A DNA stretch of 64,000 bases from Terrabacter sp. MAHUQ-38 (lineage in GTDB: Bacteria; Actinomycetota; Actinomycetes; Actinomycetales; Dermatophilaceae), in assembly GCF_014518425.1 (NCBI RefSeq), contig NZ_JACVCU010000009.1, positions 1-64,000 on the forward strand, read 5' to 3'. The notes under the pieces were generated by a model. It did not search any database, was not told the origin of the DNA, and worked only from the letters and a program-made list of their open reading frames with translations. This document shows positions 8,467 to 21,200 of the stretch, one piece after another. Made by a program: the position numbers and the translations under genes. Position 1 is the first letter of the stretch; every line of letters begins with the position of its first letter.

Positions 8467-8532
8467 GCGAGAGCCGGAGACACCCGACGACGTCTCGGGC
8501 CTGGGAGTACGGCCCGGCCTCGAGGTCGCTGA

Positions 8533-11565
<3,033 letters not shown>

Positions 11566-11580
11566 CGAGGCGACGCCAGA

Positions 11581-11633
11581 CGATGCGTGAGCCCCCTCGA
11601 CCGGCCCGGCCGGCGAGGGGGCTCACCGCATCG
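11581..11633. terminator. bidirectional terminator between convergent lacZ and alpha-galactosidase genes
   Basis: A long inverted repeat (11581-11599 with 11614-11633) gives 19 paired bases with one bulged G and a 14-base loop, located just past both stop codons. Confidence 0.85.
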
Positions 11634-11643
11634 CGGTCCCCTG

Positions 11644-13752
11644 TCACCAGGTGAGTCGCACCAGCCGGGCCGCGGGGGCGGGAAGGTCGAGGTCGAGCGC
11701 GCCGTCGGAGAGGATCACCTCGGACCGCGGTGTCGGCTCGGGGAACACCACCGTGGCCGCCGTGGCGGGTACCCGGCCTGGGTCGAGCGTCAGCCTCCAC
11801 GCCTCGGGCCCGCCGCGGCGCCACACGACGAGGTACGCGCCGTCCGCGTCACGCAGGCCGTACGTGAGCCAGTCGTCGTGCCAGCCCGGCAGGCCGGCGG
11901 GCCAGAACGGGACCATCGAGGGGATGCGGTCGCGCAGGCCGCGGTAGACGTCGAGAGCCGAGCGCACGAGGAGTCGCTGCGCCTCGGACAGGGTGTCGAT
12001 GCGTCCGGCGAGGTGGATCCTGCCGAGCATGCTCGTGCACAGGGAGAAGACCAGCTCCTCGTCGGTCATCGAGCCGTCGACGGAGGCCCAGACACCGCTC
12101 TGCTCCGGGGTCAGCGCGGTGGGGGAGCCGGCGACGATCGGCGGCATGAGCCGGGGGTCCTGCTGGTCCGTCAACGACAGCAGCGGGAAGGTGGCCGCGC
12201 TCGCACCGTCGCCACGGCTCCCCCCGGCGGAGCAGCCCTCCACCGTCAGTCCGTCGTGCCGTCGCATGACGTCACGGACCCAGTCGAGGTGGGCGCGGGA
12301 GTGCTCGAGCAGGCCGTGGCCGGGCGTCTCCCGGCCGCCCCCGTCGGTGCCCGGTCCGATGTCGATGTTGTAGTCGAGCTTGAGGTAGTCGAGACCGAAC
12401 CGGCGCACGAGGTCGTCCACCCGGTCGTCGAGATGGGCTCGCGCGGCGCCATGGCGCAGGTCGAGCTGGTGGCGTCCCCACTCGAGCGTGCGGTGCCCTG
12501 CCACCGAGAAGAACGCGTCCGGCGGCAGCTCGTCGACGAGCGGGCTGCGGCGGCCCACGACCTCGGGCTCCAGCCAGAGTCCGGTGCCCAGGCCGAGCCC
12601 CCGCGCGCGGTCCATGACGGCCTCGAGGCCGCCGCCGGGGAAGCGGTTGACCGAGGGGCGCCACTCCCCGACGGAGTCCCACCAGCCGCCGTGCTCGTCG
12701 TCGTACCAGCCGGCGTCCATGCAGTACACGTCGACGCCGAGGTCGGCAGCCGCCTCGACGAGCGGGAGCACCCGGTCGGTCGTCGGGTCGGACATGAGGC
12801 CGTTGAGGAAGTCGTTGTAGACGATCGGCAACGCGACGTGGTCGGGGTGGGGCAGGGCAGCGCGCCGGCGGTGCTCCGTGAGTGCGGCCCCGATGCCGTC
12901 CCACCCGTCCCGCGTGACGCCGAAGGACGCGTCCGCCGTGCGGAACGACTCACCGGGGGCGAGGTCGACGCGCCACTGGTGCTCGTGCCACGTGGGCCCG
13001 GAGGCGAGCAGGTAGAGGCCGTCGTGGCGGTCGCCGACCTCGGTGTGCCAGGCACCGTTGTTCTCCACCTGCCAGAAGAGCTGCCGGCGGCCGTCGTCGA
13101 GCACGTGCAGGGGCAGGTGCTCCGAGGTGGACCATGCCCCGGTGGAGGTCGTCGAGACGCGGTTCTTGGTGCCGACCTGGCCGTAGCGCGTCATCCCCAC
13201 GTCGACGAGGCCGAGATCCCCGAGAGTGCTTGCACCCCAGCGATATTCGCCGCTCCACGGATTGGCGGCGCGCCACAACCGCACGGAGCGGTCCCAGTCG
13301 CGTCCGTGGAACAGGCCACCCAGCGCGAACGAGGACACGTGCTCGACGGCGACGGGCGCGATGGCGGTCAGCTCGACGTGGGTGCTCATCACGGTGGCGC
13401 CGTCTGCGAGCTCGTAGACGACGTGGGCGGCGAGCGTGGCGTCGTCCGACAGCTCGAGGGTCAGGCGGCGCCCGCCGGGAACGCTCTCGTCGCGAGAGGC
13501 GCGCAGGCGCAGTCGCTGGGCGGCCGCCCCGTCCACGTGCCGTTTGCCTGCGGTGCCGAGCTTTCCGTCGCCGGCCAGCGAGACCTCGACGACCGGGACC
13601 AAGGAGGCTGCTGCGGCCTCAGGCACCGGCTCGTCCGCAAGGGTTATGGCGCGCAGCGCCGGTGGGGCGTCAGGAGCCGCGGTGAGGTGCAGCGTCACCG
13701 AACCGTTGCCCCAGGCGAGATCCCTCTCGATGCCGGCCGTCGTCGTCGCCAT
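11644..13752 (-). CDS. alpha-galactosidase, GH36
   Basis: 702 residues, the usual size of bacterial GH36. The nucleophile aspartate lies in YLKLDYNIDIG and the acid/base aspartate in EGCSAGGSRGD, both in typical GH36 context. The N-terminal supersandwich and C-terminal beta domain are present. There is no signal peptide, so it is a cytoplasmic enzyme cleaving terminal alpha-galactosyl residues from imported oligosaccharides. The ATG at 13752 has GAAGGAG upstream. A 25-codon upstream extension is rejected because it would run through the operator at 13778-13793. It is divergent from the sugar-binding-protein gene and shares the regulatory gap. Confidence 0.9.
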   Translation of the reverse strand: MATTTAGIERDLAWGNGSVTLHLTAAPDAPPALRAITLADEPVPEAAAASLVPVVEVSLAGDGKLGTAGKRHVDGAAAQRLRLRASRDESVPGGRRLTLELSDDATLAAHVVYELADGATVMSTHVELTAIAPVAVEHVSSFALGGLFHGRDWDRSVRLWRAANPWSGEYRWGASTLGDLGLVDVGMTRYGQVGTKNRVSTTSTGAWSTSEHLPLHVLDDGRRQLFWQVENNGAWHTEVGDRHDGLYLLASGPTWHEHQWRVDLAPGESFRTADASFGVTRDGWDGIGAALTEHRRRAALPHPDHVALPIVYNDFLNGLMSDPTTDRVLPLVEAAADLGVDVYCMDAGWYDDEHGGWWDSVGEWRPSVNRFPGGGLEAVMDRARGLGLGTGLWLEPEVVGRRSPLVDELPPDAFFSVAGHRTLEWGRHQLDLRHGAARAHLDDRVDDLVRRFGLDYLKLDYNIDIGPGTDGGGRETPGHGLLEHSRAHLDWVRDVMRRHDGLTVEGCSAGGSRGDGASAATFPLLSLTDQQDPRLMPPIVAGSPTALTPEQSGVWASVDGSMTDEELVFSLCTSMLGRIHLAGRIDTLSEAQRLLVRSALDVYRGLRDRIPSMVPFWPAGLPGWHDDWLTYGLRDADGAYLVVWRRGGPEAWRLTLDPGRVPATAATVVFPEPTPRSEVILSDGALDLDLPAPAARLVRLTW

Positions 13753-13777
13753 GAACCGCTCCTTCGTTGATGTGTGG

Positions 13778-13793
13778 GGGATAGCGTTATCAC
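13778..13793. promoter_or_regulatory. locus-1 operator in front of the alpha-galactosidase gene
   Basis: GGGATAGCGTTATCAC lies 26 bases upstream of the alpha-galactosidase start on the minus strand. It shares the central AGCGTT core and flanks with the sites at 8451 and 13888. Confidence 0.7.
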
Positions 13794-13887
13794 GCAGAGG
13801 TGTCCGCTGACAGCCCATCCCGGCCATGGGCTCGCGTGTCGAGCATCGGCGGGGTCTTGACAGGATGGCGTGCGGACGAAAAGGTAC

Positions 13888-13903
13888 GGGAGAACGTTAT
13901 CCC
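13888..13903. promoter_or_regulatory. locus-1 operator in front of the sugar-binding-protein gene
   Basis: GGGAGAACGTTATCCC is the reverse complement of GGGATAACGTTCTCCC and lies 29 bases before the lipoprotein start. A consensus -35 TTGACA is at 13857-13862; the -10 is not clear. Binding here would block transcription of the ABC operon. Confidence 0.75.
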
Positions 13904-13931
13904 ACTATCGCTGATCACGAAGGAGTGACCG

Positions 13932-15290
13932 ATGCGCACGCACCCCCGCGGCGTCCGACCGACCATCCCCCTGCGCGCCTCCGCCGCGGCGGCGGCCGGC
14001 GTCCTGCTCCTCACGGGGTGTGGAAGCACGCCCCAACCCACCACCGGGAGCGGCGCAGCGGCCGCGGGTGGTGGCGGCCCGGTGACCGTGGACCTGTGGG
14101 ACTGGGACGCGGCGATCACCCCGAAGGTCGTCGAGGCGTTCAACGCGAGCCAGAAGGAGTTCCGCTTCAACTTCGTCAGGCAGGCGTCCATCGAGGCCGC
14201 CCAGAGCAACTTCCAGAACCTCATGGCGTCCGGCGGCCCGGCACCGTGCTTCGTCAAGGGCTTCACCGGTCTGACGAGTGTCGTGGCCCAGGGCTGGGGA
14301 CAGGACCTCACCGACCTGGTCAGGCCCAAGGAGGCCGACTTCAGCAGCGGCGCACGGGCCTCGGCACAGGTGAACGGACGCTACTTCGGCCTCCCCTCCG
14401 GGGTCGACGCGCAGTTCATGATGGTGAACAAGGCGGTGTACGACAAGGCCGGCGTGGCCGTGCCGAAGACGTGGGAGGAGATGCTGGCGATCGCCCCCAA
14501 GCTGAAGGCGGCAGGGGCAGACACGATCAACCTGCCCGGTGAGGACCCGAGCGGCTTCATCAACATGGCCCAGCAGTCCGGCGCCGAATGGTTCGCGATC
14601 GACGGCGACCAGTGGAAGATCAACCTGCTCGACAAGGGGACCACCCGGGCGATCGCCTTCTACCAGAAGCTCATCGACAACGACTGGGTCTCCAACGAGA
14701 CGTACAAGGACCGGCCCGCGCTCTACGCGTACTTCGACAGCGGCAAGCTCGCCGACGTCCCGCTGGCCTGGTGGTCGATGCGCGGTTACGCGACGAACTT
14801 CAAGCAGTCCAAGGGCCACTGGCTCGCAGTGCCCAACCCCACGTGGGCCGACACTCCGGACGCCGGCGTGCCCGGCCGTACGAACCCCTCTTTCGTGCCG
14901 AAGGGCTGCGAGCACCCCGAGGCGGCAGTGGCCTTCGCGCTCTTCACCGCCACGCCCGAAGGCATCAAGGCGAGCAAGGACCCTGAGACCGGAGCCGTCA
15001 CGTTCCCCGCGCAGGTCGCCGACCCGTCGCAGTACGCCGCTGACGTCGTCCCCGACGGACTGTTCGCTGAGCCGAAGGAGCAGGTCGGCAAGATCGTCGT
15101 GGCCTCGCAGCAGCGGGTCATCGGAAAGTTCGAGACGGGCCCGAACTACAACGCGTGGTTCCCCGAGCTGCAGGACCAGTGGGGCAAGGCCGTGGCCCGG
15201 AAGCAGACGCTCCGGCAGGCGCTCGAGAACGTCCAGAAGTTCATCACGAGCGACCTCGACGGCAAGGGCATCAACTACACCGTCGGCTGA
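13932..15290 (+). CDS. sugar ABC transporter substrate-binding lipoprotein (locus 1)
   Basis: 452 residues, CUT1-type extracellular solute-binding protein (SBP family 1). The N-terminal signal peptide ends in a lipobox LLLTGC, so the mature protein is anchored to the outer face of the membrane by its lipidated Cys (about residue 33). AAGGAG precedes the ATG. It is the first gene of an operon with two permeases and a GH43 enzyme. The ligand is probably a galactose- or arabinose-containing oligosaccharide, judged from the neighbouring enzymes. Confidence 0.9.
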   Translation: MRTHPRGVRPTIPLRASAAAAAGVLLLTGCGSTPQPTTGSGAAAAGGGGPVTVDLWDWDAAITPKVVEAFNASQKEFRFNFVRQASIEAAQSNFQNLMASGGPAPCFVKGFTGLTSVVAQGWGQDLTDLVRPKEADFSSGARASAQVNGRYFGLPSGVDAQFMMVNKAVYDKAGVAVPKTWEEMLAIAPKLKAAGADTINLPGEDPSGFINMAQQSGAEWFAIDGDQWKINLLDKGTTRAIAFYQKLIDNDWVSNETYKDRPALYAYFDSGKLADVPLAWWSMRGYATNFKQSKGHWLAVPNPTWADTPDAGVPGRTNPSFVPKGCEHPEAAVAFALFTATPEGIKASKDPETGAVTFPAQVADPSQYAADVVPDGLFAEPKEQVGKIVVASQQRVIGKFETGPNYNAWFPELQDQWGKAVARKQTLRQALENVQKFITSDLDGKGINYTVG

Positions 15291-15294
15291 CGGT

Positions 15295-15333
15295 GACGCG
15301 GACCGGGCCACCGGGGCCGGCCCGGTCCGCGTC
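15295..15333 (+). terminator. hairpin between binding-protein and permease genes
   Basis: A perfect 15-bp stem (15295-15309 with 15319-15333) with a 9-base loop starts 5 bases after the binding-protein stop. Inside an operon such a structure usually acts as a partial terminator or 3'-end stabiliser, giving more binding protein than permease. Confidence 0.75.
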
Positions 15334-15371
15334 GCGCGGTGCGGTGTGCCCCCAACAGGACGGAGACACGG

Positions 15372-16358
15372 ATGTCGACCGAGACGACGCTCGTCGCGAG
15401 GCCGAGCCCAACCACGAGCCCGACGGCAACCGGCCCGGGCGGCCGGCGGGATGCGACCGGGCCGCGCATCAGCTGGCGGGTGATGCGTGACCTCAAGGGC
15501 GCGAGCTTCTCGCTGCCGTTCCTCCTCGGGTTCTGCGTCTTCACGCTGGTGCCGCTGGTCCTCGGCATCTCCGAGACCTTCTACACGACCAAGTCCTCGG
15601 GTCTCGGGCTCGGCGGTGACAAGACCGTGCAGTTCACCGGTCTCGACCAGCTCGCCAAGGCATTTCGCGACGCCACGTTCTGGTCAGGCCTCGGCCGGGT
15701 GCTCCTCTTCGCCGCCGTCATCATCCCGCTGACCCAGGCGACCGCCCTGGCGATGGCCCTGCTGCTCGACGCGGTACGACGGCGCTGGGCCGGCCGCTAC
15801 CGGGTGCTGCTGCTCGTGCCCTACATGATCCCCGGCATGGTCGCCACGATGATCTGGCTCTACCTCTACAGCCCGATCGTCGGCCCGTTGCGACCGATCG
15901 CCGCGACGTTCGGGTTCGACGTGGACTTCTTCTCGTCCGAGATGCTCTGGACGTCGATGGGCAACCTCATCCTCTGGAACACCGTTGGCTTCAACATGCT
16001 CATCCTCTACGGCGCCCTCCAGGGCGTCCCCGGCGAGATCTTCGACGCGGCGCGCGTCGACGGCGCCGGCGACCTGCGTATCGCGTGGTCCATCAAGGTT
16101 CCGTACGTCCGGTCGTCACTCGTGCTGACGACGCTGCTGTCGATCATCGGCACCGTCCAGCTCTTCGCCGAGCCCACGCTGTTCCGGGCGGTGCGACCAG
16201 AGACGATCACCAGGGACTTCACCCCGGCCATGTACGTCTACGACATGGCCTTCAAGGTCGGCGACATCAACTACGCGACCGCCCTGTCCATCGTCCTTGC
16301 CGTCGTCGTCGGCGCGATGTCGGCCGTTGTCTACCGGTTCTCGAAGGAGGCCAGCTGA
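15372..16358 (+). CDS. sugar ABC permease, MalF-like (locus 1)
   Basis: 328 residues with about six membrane helices. The cytoplasmic EAA loop reads EIFDAARVDGAGDLRIAW, where the partner ATPase docks. The ATG at 15372 (GGAG upstream) starts MSTETTLV. An 11-codon in-frame extension upstream lacks a ribosome site and is rejected. It overlaps the next permease gene by one base (TGATG), showing translational coupling. Confidence 0.9.
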   Translation: MSTETTLVARPSPTTSPTATGPGGRRDATGPRISWRVMRDLKGASFSLPFLLGFCVFTLVPLVLGISETFYTTKSSGLGLGGDKTVQFTGLDQLAKAFRDATFWSGLGRVLLFAAVIIPLTQATALAMALLLDAVRRRWAGRYRVLLLVPYMIPGMVATMIWLYLYSPIVGPLRPIAATFGFDVDFFSSEMLWTSMGNLILWNTVGFNMLILYGALQGVPGEIFDAARVDGAGDLRIAWSIKVPYVRSSLVLTTLLSIIGTVQLFAEPTLFRAVRPETITRDFTPAMYVYDMAFKVGDINYATALSIVLAVVVGAMSAVVYRFSKEAS

Positions 16359-17257
16359 TGAGCGCACAGGTGACGGCGCGGTCCCCACGCATCGGCCCCG
16401 ACGAGCCGCCCGGCATCTCGGGCAGCAGACGCAACCGAGGCCTCGTCATGCTCGGCCTCGGGGCGTTCGTCCTCTACTCGGTGGCCCCCGTCTGGTGGCT
16501 CGTCGTCGCGGCGACGAAGACCCGCGAGGACCTCTACCGCAGCGATGCGCTCTGGTTCGCCGACGTCAACGTCGTGGAGAACCTCCGGCAGCTCTTCACG
16601 TACGAGCACGCGGCATACCCGAGGTGGCTGGCGAACTCCGTCCTGTACTCAGGCGCCGGCTCGGTGGGTCTCACGCTCGTCTCGCTCGCCGCGGGCTACG
16701 GCCTCGCGAAGTACAGCTATCGGGGACGCGGGCTCACCATGGGGCTGGTCATCGGCTCCTTCCTCATCCCGGGCGCCCTTCTGACCATCCCCTCCTACCT
16801 GCTCTACGTCCGCATCGGGCTCTTCGACACGGTCTGGGCCATGATCGTGCCGAGCTGCTTCTCGGCGTTCTCCGTCTATCTCGCCAAGGTCTACGCGGAG
16901 GCTGCGGTGCCGAGCGAGCTCATCGAGGCGGCGCGCATCGACGGTGCGGGGGAGTACCGCATCTTCTGGCAGATCGCGCTGCGGCTCATGACGACCGCGG
17001 GTGCCACGATCTTCCTGCTCCACTTCGTGGCCCAGTGGAACGCGTTCTTCGGCCCCCTCGTCTTCCTGCGCGACTCGGGCAAGTGGCCGGTGATGCTCGG
17101 TCTCTACTCCTGGCTCCAGCGGGGCACGGACTCGCAGTACGACCTCACCGGGATGGTCATCATCGGCGCCCTGGTCGCCAGCCTCCCGATGGTCCTGCTC
17201 ATGGTGGCCATGCAGCGCTACTGGCGCAGCGGGGTCTCGCTCGGGAGCCTGAAGTGA
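16358..17257 (+). CDS. sugar ABC permease, MalG-like (locus 1)
   Basis: 299 residues with six predicted membrane helices and EAA loop ELIEAARIDGAGEYRIFW. AAGGAGG lies in the end of the preceding permease gene, 8 bases before the ATG. It pairs with the MalF-like subunit to form the membrane channel of a CUT1 importer. No ATPase gene is in the operon, so an ATPase from elsewhere must serve it. Confidence 0.9.
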   Translation: MSAQVTARSPRIGPDEPPGISGSRRNRGLVMLGLGAFVLYSVAPVWWLVVAATKTREDLYRSDALWFADVNVVENLRQLFTYEHAAYPRWLANSVLYSGAGSVGLTLVSLAAGYGLAKYSYRGRGLTMGLVIGSFLIPGALLTIPSYLLYVRIGLFDTVWAMIVPSCFSAFSVYLAKVYAEAAVPSELIEAARIDGAGEYRIFWQIALRLMTTAGATIFLLHFVAQWNAFFGPLVFLRDSGKWPVMLGLYSWLQRGTDSQYDLTGMVIIGALVASLPMVLLMVAMQRYWRSGVSLGSLK

Positions 17258-18180
17258 CCGCGGGCGTGATCCGGCCCGGCACGGTCTTCCGGGACCAGCA
17301 CGGGGACGTCGCGCAGCTGCACGGCGTGGGCATCCAGCGGTTCGGCGACACGTACTGGGCGTGGGGCGAGGACAAGGCACGAGGCCAGCTCTTCACCGGC
17401 GTGAGCTGCTACCGGTCCACCGACCTCGCGACGTGGGAGCTCGTCGGTCATGCGCTCGCGGTGGACGAGACGGTGCCCGACCTCGGTCCCGACCGCGTCG
17501 TCGAGCGGCCAAAGGTCCTGCGCGAGCCGCGCTCGGGCACGTACGTCATGTTCCTGCACATCGACTCCCGGGACTACGCGGACGCCCGCCTCGGGTATGC
17601 CGTCTCGCCGAGCCCCGAGGGCCCCTACACGTACGTGCGCAGCGAGCGCCCGCTCGGCCACATCAGCCGCGACATCGGCGTCTTCCAGGACGACGACGGC
17701 ACGGGCTACGTCATGTCGGAGGACCGCGAGCACGGGCTCCACATCTACCGCCTGTCCGACGACTACCTCGGAGTCACGCGGATCGTCAGCACGACCCTGA
17801 CACCGCATGGCGTGCACGGCTACGAGAGCCCTGCGCTGGTGAAGGTCGACGGGGTCTACCACCTCTTCGGGTCCGACCTCACGGGCTGGTCCACCAACGA
17901 CAACAAGTACGCCACGGCCACCGACCTCGCAGGCCCGTGGAGCCCCTGGCGCGATGTCGCGCCGGCTGGGTCGTCGACCTTCGACTCGCAGACGAGCACC
18001 GTCGTCACGGTCGCCGGGAGCGAGACGACGGCGTACGTCTATGTCGGGGACCGCTGGCAGAGAGACGACCTCGCCGGCTCGCCCGCGGTCTGGCTGCCGC
18101 TCACGATCGCCGACGGACGCGCGACCGTGGCCTGGCGCGACGAGTGGTCCGTCGACCCCGTCACGGGGCTCATCACCTGA
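17254..18180 (+). CDS. glycoside hydrolase family 43-like protein
   Basis: 308 residues, one five-bladed beta-propeller, with no signal peptide. Segments such as DVAQLHGVGIQRFGDTYWAW, VERPKVLREPRSGTYVM, DIGVFQDDDGTGYVM and FDSQTSTVV fit GH43. The acidic residue in the first blade, the usual general base (often in an HDP or DP motif), is not obvious. Instead the first blade has a QLHGVGI segment that recalls the QAHGGG region of exo-beta-1,3-galactanases (GH43 subfamily 24), which also lack the usual base. The GTG start overlaps the permease stop (GTGA), so it belongs to the transport operon. Galactan side-chain or backbone cleavage is a reasonable but unproven role. Confidence 0.75.
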   Translation: MTAGVIRPGTVFRDQHGDVAQLHGVGIQRFGDTYWAWGEDKARGQLFTGVSCYRSTDLATWELVGHALAVDETVPDLGPDRVVERPKVLREPRSGTYVMFLHIDSRDYADARLGYAVSPSPEGPYTYVRSERPLGHISRDIGVFQDDDGTGYVMSEDREHGLHIYRLSDDYLGVTRIVSTTLTPHGVHGYESPALVKVDGVYHLFGSDLTGWSTNDNKYATATDLAGPWSPWRDVAPAGSSTFDSQTSTVVTVAGSETTAYVYVGDRWQRDDLAGSPAVWLPLTIADGRATVAWRDEWSVDPVTGLIT

Positions 18181-18285
18181 CGCACGCCCGGCGTGCCACG
18201 ACTGTGTCACAGCGGCTCGACACCGGGGTCGACCCGCTGCTCGGGAGCCAAGGACGGCGCCCGAGCTTCCATGAGGAGGAGACGA

Positions 18286-21200
18286 ATGACAACGACAGCC
18301 GAGAGCCCGTCCACACGGTTCGCGGGCAGGCGCGTCAGACGCGCCCTCGCCACGGTCGCGGGAGCACTGATGCTCACCGGCACAGCCGTGCAGGCGCCAT
18401 GGGCGGGCGCGGCCACCGTGCTCGCACCGGCGGCCGCGTCGGCGGCGACGGCGGGTGAGACGTGTGCCGTGCAGATCACCGAGCACGTCAGCTCTGCCGG
18501 CTTCACGCACCCGGGCGTCGGCCTGACGAAGCCGGTCCTCGAGAACGCCCGCGCCCAGGTGGCCGCGAAGGCCGAGCCCTGGTTCACGTACTACACCTCG
18601 ATGACGACGTCGTCCGCCGCCTCGCGGACGGCCACGTCGAGCAACCGCAGCTCCTCGAACCCCACTCTGCCGGCGTCGACCGCCTTCAACAGCCAGGGCT
18701 TCAACTCGAGGTTCATCGCCGACGGGCTGAAGGCCTACACCCAGGCGCTCATGTGGGTGCTGACGGGGGAGAAGGTCTACCGGCAGAACGCCCTCGCCAT
18801 CATCCGGATCTGGGAGCAGATGGACCCGAGCGCGTACGTCTACTTCACCGACTCCCACATTCACACGGGAATCCCGTTGAACCGCATGGCAACCGCGGCG
18901 GAGCTCCTGCGCTACAGCTCGTGCGACGACGGCACCGCGCCGTGGACCGATGCCGACACGACGGCATTCACGAACAACCTGGTGACCCCGGCCATCGAGA
19001 CCTTCCAGCACGCGAACAACCACTTCATGAACCAGCACAACTACCCGCTGCTGGGCGCGATGGCCGGCTACATCTTCTCCGACAACCGCGCCCGGTACGA
19101 GGAGGCGGTCGAGTGGTTCACGGTGAACAAGACGGCCAACGACCAGGGTTTCAACGGGTCGGTGAGCCGGCTGTTCCGGTGGGTCGACCGCAACGACAAG
19201 ACCGGTGAGCCGATCGCCGACCCGCACGTCCAGCACCTGGAGATGGGTCGCGACCAGGCGCACGGTGGCGGCGACCTGACGAACGCCGCGATCATCTCGC
19301 GGATGCTCCTCGCCCAGGGCACCAAGGTCGACCCGAAGACGGGCACCGTCTCGACCCGGGACGACGCCGTGGGGCCGTACGAGTTCCTCGACGACCGGAT
19401 CCTCGCGGCCGCCGACTACTTCTGGAAGTTCATGCTCGGCAACGACACCGAGTGGACCCCAGTGGCCTACGCGATCTCGCCGGACGGCACGATCCGCGAC
19501 ACGTACAACCACATCGCCAACGGGTACCGCGGTCGCTACAACACGACGAACTTCTGGGACCTCTTCTACTACTACACGTACGTCCGACACGAGGACCTCT
19601 CGAAGAAGGCGCCCAACTTCTACGAGGCGTTCACGAAGCGCCAGCCGCAGAGCTTCTACTACGGCGGCTCCCTCAACAACAACTGGGACAACGTCGATGG
19701 CGGCGGCGACTTCTGGCTCTACGTCCCGCAGGCAGCGCAGGCCGAGGGCTCGCGCTACCTCCCGCCCGCCCAGACGGACCCGAACCTGCAGCAGATCGAG
19801 CAGCGTTACCACGCTCTCGCGGGGACGGCGAGCACGCGGACGGAGGGGGAGACCTCCTTCGTGCGTCTCGGCGCCACCAGCGCCGGCTCGAAGATCGCCT
19901 TCCTCAACGGTCAGAACAACCGCAAGGTCATCGGTTTCCGGGTCCGCACCGACGGCCCGGCCGTGCTCACCCTCTCACCCGGCGTCAGCCAGCCGCTCGT
20001 GCTGCCCGACACCGGAGGCGAGTGGCGCTACGTGACCGTGCAGCTCGGTGAGGCCGACGGCATCGGCGACATCCTGTTCATCACCGCGAAGGGCTCGGGC
20101 GTCAGTGTCGACCTCGACGCGATGAACCTCGCCGCGGGCACCCAGCTCACGCCCCCGGCATTCCGATCCGGCTCGGCCGGGACTCGGGCCGTGGGCGTGG
20201 TCGGCTCCCTCAGGACGGTCGACCTCTCAGCCACCGACACGGACCCCGCCGCGAGCCTCTCCTACGGCGCGGCCGCGCTGCCTGCGGGCGCCTCCCTCGA
20301 CGCCGCCACTGGGCAGCTCTCGTGGCGGCCCACGGCGACCGGATCGGTCCGCGCCACCGTCTGGGTCTCGGACGGCACCACCGTCGCGGCGAAGCACGTC
20401 GTGCTCGAGGCGGCCAAGGACCGCAAGGCCGCTGTCGTCGCCGCCGCGAAGGGCTTCGACCCCAGGGTGGACTACGTCGCGGCGACGCGCGACGCCTTCG
20501 AGCAGGTCCGGGCCGACGCGCTCAAGGCGGCTGGGCGGTCCACGGACGCGCAGTTCCAATCCGCGCTGGACGCGCTGCTCGCGGCCACGGCCGCGCTCGA
20601 GCAGCTCACGCCGACCAGCACGCTCGACGGGTCGTTCGACTACCCGGCCACCGTGGCGTCCTCGACCATGGGCACCAAGGTGTTCAGCATGGTCGACGGC
20701 GACGACCAGAGCGGCACGACGTACGGCCAGGCGGTCAACCTGTCGCACACGCTCGACTTCGGTCCGGACTTCCGGGTCTCGGCGCGGAAGTTCGGCTTCC
20801 AGAGCAACATCTTCGCCGACCGCCTCGCGAACTCGGCCGTCTTCGGTTCGAACGACAACCGCACCTGGACCCGGCTGACCCCCGGGGTCACGGCCTTCAC
20901 GCAGGACTACAACACGCTCGACGTGGCCGACGACCTCGTGGACGACCAGTTCCGCTTCATCAAGGTGCAGCTGCTCAAGCCGCAGCCCGACGTGCTGTAC
21001 GGCATCGTGCGAAACCTCTTCGAGATCAACGAGTTCCACATCTTCGGTGAGCGGCACGAGATCGGCAACGAGCTGCAGTCGGTGAGTCTCGGCTCCGACG
21101 CGGCCATCGCGAACAAGATCTCGCTCGGTGACACGGCGCGGGTCACGGTGACGGCGCGTGATCCCATCCAGAACGTGCGCGTCACGATCCAGGGGGTGAC

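Noticed and set aside
11587-13770. 727-codon plus-strand frame opposite the alpha-galactosidase
   Set aside because: The opposite strand holds clear GH36 catalytic motifs; this frame has none.
13753-13827. N-terminal 25-codon extension of the alpha-galactosidase
   Set aside because: It would be read through the LacI operator at 13778-13793, while ATG 13752 has a good ribosome site.
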